NCBI GenBank assembly: GCA_037191015.1 | Contig: JBBCKD010000031.1 | Coordinates: 467,469-531,468 of the forward strand | Direction: 5' to 3' | DNA: 64,000 bases | Origin: Ravibacter sp037191015 | GTDB taxonomy: Bacteria; Bacteroidota; Bacteroidia; Cytophagales; Spirosomataceae | Shown: in pieces, positions 8,836 through 16,598 of the stretch | Layout of the letters: each line of letters starts with the position of its first letter | How positions within the stretch are numbered: the first letter of the stretch is position 1 | Program-made: the position numbers and the translations under genes | Notes under the pieces: generated by a model | What the model saw: the letters and a program-made list of their open reading frames with translations, nothing else | Told to the model about the DNA's origin: nothing | The model's database searches: none

Positions 8836-9606
8836 CTACGTTTTTTCTGATTGATTTTCATTCCAGTAATACGAATCCGGGTAAACCCTCGGACCGAAGA
8901 TCGCAGTCCCCACCCTCACGATGGTAGCTCCTTCTGCGATTGCCACTTCCAGGTCCCCGCTCATACCCATAGATAGCTCCAGGCTGTCGTAACCCATCTC
9001 CAGAATCTCGTCCCGGAGAGATTTCAGCAATTTGAAACACTTTCTCACTTTTTCTGCCTCCTCGGAAAACAGGCCAATGGTCATCAGTCCCTTCAGGTTC
9101 AGCGTATCGTATTTCTTTATCGATTTTGCGAGTTCAACAGCAGCTTCGGGAGCTACACCGAACTTGCTCGCCTCGTAAGACGTATTTACCTGCAGGAACA
9201 CATCTATGCTTCTTTGTTCGAATTGAAGGCGCTGATCGAGCTTTTCTACCAGGTCAAGCCTGTCAACCGATTGGATACAGGTAGCCCACCGGAGCACTTC
9301 CTTGATCTTATTGGTCTGTAAATGACCGATAAAATGCCACTCTACAGGTAAATCTGTAATTTTTTCCGCCATCCGGGTCCCGTCCTGCACCCGGTTTTCA
9401 CCAAACAGCAATTCACCTTTCGAAGCGGCATAACGAAGCTTCTCCTCGGGAACCGTTTTTGTCGCAAGTAATAGCCTCACGGCGTCAACCGGTCTGCCGC
9501 TATCCCGGCAGGCCAACTCCATACGATGGTGAATAACCTTAAGATTATGTGCAATATCCTGTGTCAAAATATAAAAGCGGGTGAACCTGCTGATACTTTC
9601 GGGCAT
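8836..9606 (-). CDS. YggS family pyridoxal phosphate homeostasis protein
   Basis: 256 residues from ATG at 9606. The PLP lysine lies in LLLATKT (Lys50), followed by FGENRVQDG, EWHFIGHLQTNK, VNTSYEASKFG, LSMGMSGDLEVAI and VRVGTAIFG, all signatures of the YggS/PROSC family, which binds PLP without known catalysis and buffers vitamin B6. The frame is open upstream to 9780, but that part crosses the terminator at 9755-9792 and is not conserved. A TTG start near 9567, closer to the homology, is an alternative. Confidence 0.88.
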   Translation of the reverse strand: MPESISRFTRFYILTQDIAHNLKVIHHRMELACRDSGRPVDAVRLLLATKTVPEEKLRYAASKGELLFGENRVQDGTRMAEKITDLPVEWHFIGHLQTNKIKEVLRWATCIQSVDRLDLVEKLDQRLQFEQRSIDVFLQVNTSYEASKFGVAPEAAVELAKSIKKYDTLNLKGLMTIGLFSEEAEKVRKCFKLLKSLRDEILEMGYDSLELSMGMSGDLEVAIAEGATIVRVGTAIFGPRVYPDSYYWNENQSEKT

Positions 9607-9754
9607 CCCAAATATAACAATATATGCCCGATCGGAAAGTGTATTTCTTAGTTTTTTTCCTACAAAAACGTGCTTTCCCTTCTGGCTGAGGTAAAACCGG
9701 CAGACTGCGTATACCGGCAGGCGCACAAGTGCCGAAGGCACATTCGGTATATGC

Positions 9755-9792
9755 AAAAAAAGCGAGGGTGACAGTGCCACCCTCGCTTTTTA
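9755..9792. terminator. bidirectional intrinsic terminator
   Basis: AGCGAGGGTG (9761-9770) pairs perfectly with CACCCTCGCT (9778-9787) around a seven-base loop. The A-run before and T-run after make it work in both directions. On the minus strand it ends the OmpA gene transcript. Confidence 0.85.
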
Positions 9793-9813
9793 TATATGCT
9801 TCCCGTATCCGGG

Positions 9814-10704
9814 TTATTTATTCTGATCAGGATCAGTGTACAGGTTGAAGTACTGATCGATCTTCGGAGTAATGATGATTTCTGTTCTACGGTTCACAGC
9901 CCTGTCAGCGCTTGTCGAGTTACCGGCTTTAGGAGCATATTCTCCACGGCCACCGGCTGTCAGACGAGAAGGATCAACTCCATATTTCTTTTGAAGAAGA
10001 CGAACTACTGAAGTTGCACGCTTCACACTCAGATCCCAGTTGTCTACAAGGTTTTCGCTCGAGAACGGTACGTTGTCTGTGTGTCCTTCTACCAGGATTT
10101 CGATCTGCTTGTAGTCGTTAAGAATTTTAGCTACGTTACCTACTACGCCTTCAGCCTGCGAGTTAATGATGGAGCTTCCTGAACGGAACAACATTTTGTC
10201 GGAAAGTGAAACGTAAACAACGCCTTTTTTCACTTCTACCTGGACATCATCTTCGCTAACTCCGGACAGAGAACGCTTCAGGTTGTTTACCAGCACCATG
10301 TTCAGAGAATCCTTCTGCTGGATGCTGCGGTTCAGATCCTGGATATACCTTCCTTGCTGGTTCAAAGTCTCCATAGACTTTTTGATACTTTCAGCACCGG
10401 CTTTGGTTACGATCGAAAGGTCCGAGAAACGATCCAGTACCTGGAGGTTCTGCTGCTTAAGAAACTCCATCTGCTCTTCCAGTTCTTTCACACGACGGTT
10501 TCTTGCTTCTACCTCGTCGGTTTTTTTCTTTAGCTCGCCGGACAGGTTGGTTGCCCTGGTATCACAATCGCTCAAAGCCGTCCTGGCTTTGTCAAGTGCA
10601 GCCTGAAGTTCGCTCTTTTCATTCTCCAATGAAAGCGCTTTTTTCTTGCTGACGCAAGAACCCAACATAAACACAGCTACAACTGCTACTAAAATACTAC
10701 GCAT
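9814..10704 (-). CDS. OmpA family lipoprotein
   Basis: 296 residues. A signal peptide ends in the lipobox LGSC (Cys17), then comes a coiled coil (about 25-120, rich in LENEKSELQAALDKAR and VKELEEQMEFLKQQ heptads), then an OmpA peptidoglycan-binding domain (about 160-285) with ILVEGHTDNVPFSS, NWDLSVKRATSVVRLLQ and RRTEIIITP. It probably ties the outer membrane to peptidoglycan. ATG at 10704 is preferred over an in-frame TTG at 10716. The leader is about 110 bases if the -7 box at 10823-10830 is used; a strong terminator follows. Confidence 0.92.
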   Translation of the reverse strand: MRSILVAVVAVFMLGSCVSKKKALSLENEKSELQAALDKARTALSDCDTRATNLSGELKKKTDEVEARNRRVKELEEQMEFLKQQNLQVLDRFSDLSIVTKAGAESIKKSMETLNQQGRYIQDLNRSIQQKDSLNMVLVNNLKRSLSGVSEDDVQVEVKKGVVYVSLSDKMLFRSGSSIINSQAEGVVGNVAKILNDYKQIEILVEGHTDNVPFSSENLVDNWDLSVKRATSVVRLLQKKYGVDPSRLTAGGRGEYAPKAGNSTSADRAVNRRTEIIITPKIDQYFNLYTDPDQNK

Positions 10705-10822
10705 AAATGTTCTCAAGATTAAAGCTTTTAATGTTACAAAGAGGTTTTAAATTAAAAATACTTCTTAGTCAGACGTACGTTTGACTACTCAAATAGTTTT
10801 ATCCGGTTGCAAATCTAGAGCA

Positions 10823-10830
10823 CAAAGATA
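10823..10830 (-). promoter_or_regulatory. predicted -7 box of the OmpA gene
   Basis: On the minus strand the bases read TATCTTTG, an exact TAnnTTTG match about 120 bases before the start codon. No TTG is evident at -33. Nothing else recognisable lies in the remainder of 10705-10992. Confidence 0.35.
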
Positions 10831-10992
10831 AACATCCCGACCTATATATCAGGAAATTCATTCAGAAATATTAACAATATTCTGGCTAGTAGAAAGTATC
10901 GGACTGTCCGTCGCCCGTTCGCGACCATGGAGACAGCTTCGTGTATGCACGTGATATCGGACCGCCAACCTTTCTTTTGTCCAAACCCGGAT

Positions 10993-11748
10993 TTAAAAAG
11001 GGACGGACCAGTAAGGATTACGTCTCGATTTCATGCTGTCGGAAAAATGCTTCGAAAGCAGATCATCATAAGTCCTGAGGTTTATCTTGCGGCCTTTTAG
11101 CTTCCGGGAAGGTTGTATCTCATCCCCCACCGGCTTCAACTCTATCTTTTTGGCCGATATGACGATATCGCCGTCATTGATCTCCAACTCCAGTATAGCT
11201 CCGGGCAACCCGAAGTATAAGCCCGGCCCGACCGACACCGGCAGATCGTCGGCAAACCAGGCTGTGATACTTTGCTTCTTAATGGTATCTTCCGTTACCG
11301 CCATCATACAAACATGCCCCTGGATATCCTTTATTTTGTTCATTATTTTCCATTTAGGCGCCCGGATCGAATCCTCTACCTGGTATACCCGCCCGAGCAT
11401 CTCTATCCAGTCTGTCTGAACATTCTTTGCAAAATCCCTGTAAATCGCGTATTCGGAAAGCTTCCAGCTATATCGCCCGTCATCGGTCTGCCCCTGCTTT
11501 GACACATAAGTATAATAGCTCCTGTCCGGAGTAAAGGCCAGCTTCATATCCGTCGTGTTCTTATCGTTAGTGCCCCAGGTCAGCTTGATACGGTCTTTTT
11601 CCTCTTGACTCAGGTATTCCAGCCTTGAATAAATCCGGGTCCAGTAATTGGTCTGCTCGTAGGTAATGACACCTTCCACAGGCTGAGCCTTCAGCCAACC
11701 TCCCGATAAAAAGACAAGACAACCGATAAAAATCCTGAAAATGTTCAT
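10993..11748 (-). CDS. GLPGLI family protein
   Basis: 251 residues with a cleavable signal peptide (about 1-21, ending KAQ). The name-giving motif appears as YFGLPGAILEL (about residue 179), preceded by ITAWFADDLPVSVGPG, the usual conserved block. The GLPGLI family is restricted to Bacteroidota, periplasmic or surface-located, and of unknown function. The gene lies 11 bases after the outer membrane barrel gene, and the two are regularly neighbours in this phylum, so they are probably one operon controlled from about 14660. Confidence 0.88.
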   Translation of the reverse strand: MNIFRIFIGCLVFLSGGWLKAQPVEGVITYEQTNYWTRIYSRLEYLSQEEKDRIKLTWGTNDKNTTDMKLAFTPDRSYYTYVSKQGQTDDGRYSWKLSEYAIYRDFAKNVQTDWIEMLGRVYQVEDSIRAPKWKIMNKIKDIQGHVCMMAVTEDTIKKQSITAWFADDLPVSVGPGLYFGLPGAILELEINDGDIVISAKKIELKPVGDEIQPSRKLKGRKINLRTYDDLLSKHFSDSMKSRRNPYWSVPF

Positions 11749-11759
11749 TTGCGGAATTA

Positions 11760-14552
11760 TTAGAAATAATTGGATCGTTGCATTTTGGCTGTGATACCGC
11801 GCATATTATAAGTAAGTCCCAGCATAAAGTATCTTCCCAGCGTCTGTATCTGCTCTTGAGACGCAAAGTTCTGGGAAGTATAAACCCTTATGCCCTGGTT
11901 CCGGTTAAAGACGTCAAAGGCGGTTACCCTTACTTCAGCGCGCTTATTCTTTAACACCAGTTTATATAAGGCCAGGTTCAGGATCGGCTGATCGAGAGAG
12001 AAGCCCTGGCGGGGATTCTTGAAAATGTTATAATTAAGAGCCCCGTTAAAGTAGATCTCCTTCGGCAGCTTAAGGTTCATTTCCCCGCTATAGGTCACGT
12101 TCGTGATCTTCTGGTTCTGGGACGAGCTGATAGAGTATTTTGTATTGTTGACGTTCCACCGTGCGCTGGGATAAAATGTAAAATTCTGGCTGGGCGTTAT
12201 ATCGAATCCGATACCGACCGGTACCCCGAAAGTGCGTGTTTCATTTTCTACCCCGTTTATAGGAGTCAGGGAATACATACTGGTTATACCACCGTTCAAC
12301 CTGAAGCTCAGTTTTGTTTTGATAAGCGGTATAGAACTGTAAACATTGAGGTTGACACCCCTGCCGCCGGAGATATTCATAGGGCGGGTGTAGGTGACAA
12401 GGTTCTCGTCCACCTGCTGGGCATATATTACCTGGTTTTTCCTGTAGTTATAATTTCCCCAGACCCCGACGTTGAAAAATGACCCGGAATTGAAGTAATT
12501 AAAGTTCCCGTAAACATCGTGAACAGTTTCGGGCAAAAGATCGGGATTACCTTCCCTGACAAATATCGGGTTGCTATTGTCCACTACCGGCTGCAGATCT
12601 GTGATATTGGGGAGTCTCATACTCGGCGAATAACTTAAGTATGCCCTCGTATTTCGTGAAAACTGATGACTGAGCGACAGGTTAGGGATCCACCCGAAGT
12701 AGGACTTCTTTAAGCTGCTCGTTGTTCCATCATGTATGCCTGAGAAGCGACCGTTCAGACCGAAATGCTGGGCAGCTATCCCAACGGCGAAGTTAAAGCC
12801 CTGATTGGTGTAGCGCAACCGGGTCCCCCCGCGATTCGAATAAAACTCGTTGCTATAAGCCCTGCTCAGAAAATTGTTAGGGATCTGTATGTTGTCGGCT
12901 TCATCGAATACCTCCCGCTCTACATCTGTTCTCGAAACGCTGAAGTTATAAAATGTTTCCAGGAACATTTTCTTGCCCAGGGGCTCCACGTATTGTGTAC
13001 CGGCCTTAAGCTGGTTATTCAGGCTCCGGGTGTCGTTATGCTGATCGAGCACATAGAGAGAATCGGCTCCGCCTATACCTATTCCATAAAAAGTATTCCG
13101 GGAGAACTGATCCCCGAGATCGGAAGAGTTATTCACGTTATACTGTGCGCTGGCGGCCCAGCTACGTCCTTTTTTACGGAATTTGTGATTATAGAGCAAC
13201 TTCGTATTGATCAGGAACGAATTGAATTCGTTCATATTATCCAGCTGAGAATAAGTCCCGAGCCTGGTCCCGCCGGGGTAGTACCTCTGCACGCCGTTCA
13301 TCCGGTTACCCCCTTTGCCTATCCGCATCTGGTTTTCAATCACGATGGTGTTGAGCGAATCGAGCTCCTTTTCAAAACGGATGGAAGTCCGGTGATTCCG
13401 GTTGCGGTTAATCCTGCTGTTCTGGTCTTCGGACAGATAACTTGCCTGGTCCAGGAAATTCTCCTTCTTGGTAAAAGCATCGAGAGTCTGCCTGGTCTGG
13501 TTGTAATAATAATAGGTACTAAACTTTGTTTTCTTGGTCTCACGGTTATAATTGATCCCTCCGGCCCAGTTTTCAGAAAAACCGCGGTCACGGTTGCCGC
13601 CCCAATCCACGTCGATCCCGTCATAGGAATCCCAGCCGCCACCGAAGCCGAAGTCTCCCCCACTCCAGTTAAAAGACTGACTACCCCTGAAATCCTGGTA
13701 ATCGTCGCGCGATATCCCGGTCTGGTTCACGTTGTTCCCCATACCGATCACCGCGAGCTGGTTTTTATCATCGAAGCGATTGTAGTTCACTTTTCCCTGC
13801 GCCCGTTTGTCAGTCCCTACACCCAGCGTCGCCTTGCCGAAACCGCCTTTCTTATGGCTGTCCTTGAGTTCAAGATTGACCGTCTTTTCTCTTTTACCGT
13901 CATCCACTCCCGTAAGCCGGGCTTCTTCCGTCTTTGAATCGAAAACCTGGACTTTTGTAATTGCCTCAGCCGGCAGGTTCCTCGTAGCTGCTTTCGGATC
14001 GTCCCCGAAAAAACGCTTGCCGTCGACGGTCACCCTTTTTACATCCTGGCCCTGCGCCTTTATATTCCCTTCCTGGTCGACCTGCACTCCCGGCAGCCTC
14101 CTCAAAAGATCCTCGACTGTCGAACCGGGAGGGACTTTAAAAGAAGAAGCGTTGTATTCGACCGTATCTCCTCTTATACTAAGCGGCGCTCTTGCCGTTT
14201 TGACCACGACTTCCATCAGGTCCTTGTTCAGAAGCTTCATCCTGATGGTACCCAGGTCTGCCACGGCTCCGGAAGGAGGATTTATCTCCTGCTGGAATGG
14301 CAAATATCCCACATAGTTAACTTTCAGCAGATAAGTATTCCGTCTCAGATTCTTAAATTCCAGTAGTCCTTTATCTGTTGTCCTTCCGTATGTAATAAGG
14401 GCAGAGTCTACCGGGTTAAGCAACATGATCGTTGCAAAGGGCAGCGCCTCGCCGAGCGTATCGGCTACAGTTGCCCTGATCGAATACCTGTCGCTCTGAG
14501 CCTGAGCTTTATAAAAGAAGATCAGGAAAAACAGCAGAAGATTTTTTTTCAT
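11760..14552 (-). CDS. outer membrane beta-barrel protein with carboxypeptidase-like regulatory domain
   Basis: 930 residues. Signal peptide 1-19, then a CarboxypepD_reg/Ig-like domain (about 22-100: SIRATVADTLGEALPFATIML...LLKVNYVGYLPFQQ), a TonB plug-like region (about 115-210, ending VTVDGKRFFGDDP), and a long beta-barrel ending in an aromatic residue (SNYF). This is the PF14905 outer membrane family rather than SusC: no SusD partner follows. It probably imports or anchors a ligand together with the GLPGLI protein. A Gly/Asp/Trp-rich stretch near residues 295-330 (GGDFGFGGGWDSYDGIDVDW) resembles calcium-rich loops. Confidence 0.9.
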   Translation of the reverse strand: MKKNLLLFFLIFFYKAQAQSDRYSIRATVADTLGEALPFATIMLLNPVDSALITYGRTTDKGLLEFKNLRRNTYLLKVNYVGYLPFQQEINPPSGAVADLGTIRMKLLNKDLMEVVVKTARAPLSIRGDTVEYNASSFKVPPGSTVEDLLRRLPGVQVDQEGNIKAQGQDVKRVTVDGKRFFGDDPKAATRNLPAEAITKVQVFDSKTEEARLTGVDDGKREKTVNLELKDSHKKGGFGKATLGVGTDKRAQGKVNYNRFDDKNQLAVIGMGNNVNQTGISRDDYQDFRGSQSFNWSGGDFGFGGGWDSYDGIDVDWGGNRDRGFSENWAGGINYNRETKKTKFSTYYYYNQTRQTLDAFTKKENFLDQASYLSEDQNSRINRNRNHRTSIRFEKELDSLNTIVIENQMRIGKGGNRMNGVQRYYPGGTRLGTYSQLDNMNEFNSFLINTKLLYNHKFRKKGRSWAASAQYNVNNSSDLGDQFSRNTFYGIGIGGADSLYVLDQHNDTRSLNNQLKAGTQYVEPLGKKMFLETFYNFSVSRTDVEREVFDEADNIQIPNNFLSRAYSNEFYSNRGGTRLRYTNQGFNFAVGIAAQHFGLNGRFSGIHDGTTSSLKKSYFGWIPNLSLSHQFSRNTRAYLSYSPSMRLPNITDLQPVVDNSNPIFVREGNPDLLPETVHDVYGNFNYFNSGSFFNVGVWGNYNYRKNQVIYAQQVDENLVTYTRPMNISGGRGVNLNVYSSIPLIKTKLSFRLNGGITSMYSLTPINGVENETRTFGVPVGIGFDITPSQNFTFYPSARWNVNNTKYSISSSQNQKITNVTYSGEMNLKLPKEIYFNGALNYNIFKNPRQGFSLDQPILNLALYKLVLKNKRAEVRVTAFDVFNRNQGIRVYTSQNFASQEQIQTLGRYFMLGLTYNMRGITAKMQRSNYF

Positions 14553-14656
14553 GGTTAACAGTTAGTAATATACGAAAACAGATTAAAGACGGACTATAGC
14601 CTGAATAGGTTGCATATGAAACCCGGATTGTTTTTCCCGGCGATTACTCGCGATAG

Positions 14657-14677
14657 CAAAACTAAATATTTAGTTTT
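14657..14677 (-). promoter_or_regulatory. palindromic operator over predicted -7 box
   Basis: Bases 14658-14677 form a perfect 20-base palindrome, AAAACTAAAT followed by ATTTAGTTTT. Its minus-strand end together with 14657 reads TAGTTTTG, an exact TAnnTTTG -7 box for the outer membrane barrel gene about 100 bases away. A repressor bound here would block that promoter. The half site ACTAAAT resembles MarR/BlaI-type operators, but no such regulator is in the window. Confidence 0.5.
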
Positions 14678-14788
14678 AAACAGAAAAGAGTTTTAACATT
14701 ATTTAATATTAAGAGCGGATATCTCCCTTAGACAGGCTGCAAACAGAGTGTGCTTCAAACGGCTCCTTTCGCTCAGACTTCGCTCAAA

Positions 14789-14859
14789 TTGTGGTATGTG
14801 GTGACTAATAGGACACCACTATTGAGGATTCCTATACACGAAATACCACAACTAATTTT
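14789..14859 (+). other. nested inverted repeat followed by T-run
   Basis: TTGTGGTAT (14789-14797) pairs with ATACCACAA (14843-14851), and inside it GTGGTG (14798-14803) pairs with CACCAC (14814-14819). A run of eight T follows shortly after. It could end a plus-strand transcript that begins near 14700, but no matching promoter is seen. No credible ORF lies here. Confidence 0.35.
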
Positions 14860-14911
14860 TTTTCAACTTTTTTTAGTCCTGATTTTCAACCGATTAATAA
14901 TTGGTGTTTTC

Positions 14912-14938
14912 TTTGGAATATTTTTAATACTATCTTTG
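14912..14938 (+). promoter_or_regulatory. predicted promoter of the 14.9 kb small RNA
   Basis: TATCTTTG at 14931-14938 is an exact -7 box. TTTG at 14912-14915 is a possible -33 box, but the 15-base spacing is shorter than usual. Transcription would start near 14943-14945. Confidence 0.45.
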
Positions 14939-14942
14939 AAGT

Positions 14943-15048
14943 GTGAGGTTTGTTAAACTGGCAAACTCAGCCAGAGGCAAACCAGCAATCACAGATAGAG
15001 GAGGGTTTACACGAAATGGTCTACTGTACTTACGGTAGACCATTTTTA
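14943..15048 (+). ncRNA. candidate structured small RNA
   Basis: About 105 bases between an exact -7 box and a strong terminator, with no ORF. The 5' part folds into three nested helices: GTGA 14943-14946 with TCAC 14989-14992, GGTTTG 14947-14952 with CAAACC 14978-14983, and CTGGC 14958-14962 with GCCAG 14970-14974. A single-stranded linker AGATAGAGGAGGGTTTAC leads to the terminator hairpin. The neighbouring genes are both on the minus strand, so it is not a leader of any gene. It lacks the conserved loops of small SRP RNA and is not recognisable as tmRNA or RNase P RNA. Confidence 0.5.
15014..15048 (+). terminator. intrinsic terminator of candidate small RNA
   Basis: AAATGGTCTACTGT (15014-15027) pairs with ACGGTAGACCATTT (15032-15045), 14 base pairs with one wobble and a four-base loop, running into TTTATTTT. 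Confidence 0.8.
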
Positions 15049-15069
15049 TTTTCATAACGAAACAGACAC

Positions 15070-15100
15070 AAAAAAAGTGAGGCAGACTGCGCTGCCCCAC
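15070..15100 (-). terminator. intrinsic terminator of the sugar dehydrogenase gene
   Basis: Read on the minus strand, GTGGGGCAG and CTGCCTCAC pair (one mismatch) around CGCAGT and are followed by seven T. It lies 42 bases past the stop codon. Confidence 0.75.
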
Positions 15101-15141
15101 CATTCTGAGATCCGGTTTCCGGTTGCTACATCTTATTATAG

Positions 15142-16377
15142 CTATTTCTTATCTATTTTGTAAAGGCGTCCGCCGTCAGTCACTGCATACAGGGCGCCGT
15201 CCGTACCTTCAGTGACATCCCTGAATCTTTGTTTTTCTTCTGCCAGAAGCCTTTCTTCGCCTGTCACGCGGTTGTTTTCAATAACGAGCCTGGCGATATG
15301 AGATCCGCTCAAGCCCCCAATGAACAGGTTGTTTTTCCACTCCGGGATATTGTTTCCGCTGTAAAACGTCATGCCGCTTGGTGAAAGAACCGGATCCCAG
15401 TAGTAAACGGGTTGCTCCATGCCTTCTTTTACCTGTATACTGTCGCCTACTTTTGCACCTTTATATTCGATACCATAAGTGATGACCGGCCAGCCGTAGT
15501 TTTTACCGGGCTCTATCCTGTTCAGCTCATCCCCGCCCCTGGGTCCGAATTCAGCCTCCCAAAGATCGCCCGATACCGGGTGGAAGGCAAGGCTCTGTAC
15601 GTTCCTGTGACCGTAGGAATAAATTTCTGCCCGTGCATCCGGGCGTCCTTCGAAAGGATTTCCGCTTGCCGGCTTTCCATCGGTTGTTATACGCAACACT
15701 TTACCCAGTCCCGAATTGAGATCCTGTGCCTGAGGCCTGGTTTCGAGGTCGGAACGTTCGCCGGTGCTGACGATCAGGTTCCCGCCTTTGTCAAACAGAA
15801 TCCTCCCGCCGTAATGCAGCCTTCCTTTATAGGCAGGCGTCGCCCTATAGATTACCGTTACCCCTTCCAGCTTTTTCTCGTCATCCGACAATTTTCCTTT
15901 CGCGACGGCGGTCAGGTTCCCCTTCGACCCCTGTTTTTCTGAGAAAACCCAGTACAACATGCGGTTCTCGCTGAAAGACGGGTCCAATGTCATCCCCAGC
16001 AGGCCTCCTTGCCCGTCGGTATCCACTGCCGGAACTCCCGCAATGGGCTCTCCCGGGCTTCCTTCCTGGGTAAGGATCCGCATCGTACCTCCCTTTTCGT
16101 TGACAATGAACCGTCCGTCGGGCAGCGCCGTGATACCCCAGGGATTCTTGAGGTCATTGGTCAGCACCGAAACCTCGTACGGGGTTGAAGTTTTCACGCC
16201 CGCTATCCTGGTCTGTCCTTCAAATGCAGGCTTATAGTCGGTGTTGGCATCCCTGGTCTCTACGGGCGCCAGGGTACTGTCTGGTTTTGTCTCTGCATTA
16301 GTCGCTTCCGGGTTTTTTCCGCAGGAAATCACAGCCCATACGGCAACGGGCATCGTTGTCCAAATAAGTCTTTTCAT
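15142..16377 (-). CDS. PQQ-dependent aldose sugar dehydrogenase-like lipoprotein
   Basis: 411 residues. A lipoprotein signal ends in VISC (about Cys19), then a Pro/Thr/Glu-rich linker, then a six-bladed propeller of the glucose/sorbosone dehydrogenase family (PF07995): LKNPWGITALPDGRF, GGLLGMTLDP, RLHYGGRILFDKGGNLIVSTGER, YSYGHRNVQSLAFHP, LWEAEFGPRGGDELNRI, NYGWPVITYG. These blocks hold the catalytic His and PQQ/Ca2+ ligands in characterised members such as YliI. Probably oxidises sugars in the periplasm. Whether this strain makes PQQ is not visible. Confidence 0.9.
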   Translation of the reverse strand: MKRLIWTTMPVAVWAVISCGKNPEATNAETKPDSTLAPVETRDANTDYKPAFEGQTRIAGVKTSTPYEVSVLTNDLKNPWGITALPDGRFIVNEKGGTMRILTQEGSPGEPIAGVPAVDTDGQGGLLGMTLDPSFSENRMLYWVFSEKQGSKGNLTAVAKGKLSDDEKKLEGVTVIYRATPAYKGRLHYGGRILFDKGGNLIVSTGERSDLETRPQAQDLNSGLGKVLRITTDGKPASGNPFEGRPDARAEIYSYGHRNVQSLAFHPVSGDLWEAEFGPRGGDELNRIEPGKNYGWPVITYGIEYKGAKVGDSIQVKEGMEQPVYYWDPVLSPSGMTFYSGNNIPEWKNNLFIGGLSGSHIARLVIENNRVTGEERLLAEEKQRFRDVTEGTDGALYAVTDGGRLYKIDKK

Positions 16378-16498
16378 TTTTCTGGTTTATATTTAACGTT
16401 AATTCAATACGACCAGTACAAGGGCTGTATACGCTCACATGCACCGCCGCCGGTATCAAACACGACGGAAAGTTAGTAAATTCAGGCCAAACATGCGG

Positions 16499-16524
16499 TT
16501 GCACCCGGAATTATCTTAAATTTG
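16499..16524 (+). promoter_or_regulatory. predicted promoter of the glycosyl-1-phosphate transferase gene
   Basis: TAAATTTG at 16517-16524 fits TAnnTTTG exactly. TTG at 16499-16501 is 15 bases upstream, a short spacing. The leader would be about 70 bases. Confidence 0.45.
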
Positions 16525-16598
16525 CATTTATCCGCACTGACATTCCACACTTATCTACACAAAGAAACAGAGATCCAATATCCAGTTCTTATCTGAAC

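Noticed and set aside
12765..13937. 390-codon open frame on the plus strand
   Set aside because: It lies wholly opposite the outer membrane barrel gene, has no domain or promoter, and follows from the codon bias of the real gene.
14750..14956. 68-codon frame with a hydrophobic centre
   Set aside because: It spans the nested inverted repeat and the small RNA promoter, its hydrophobicity comes from T-runs, and no initiation context is seen.
14943..15048. Identification of the 14.9 kb RNA as small SRP RNA or tRNA
   Set aside because: No GGAA-type SRP loop pair and no T-loop (GTTCRANYC) or CCA-ready acceptor pairing is present.
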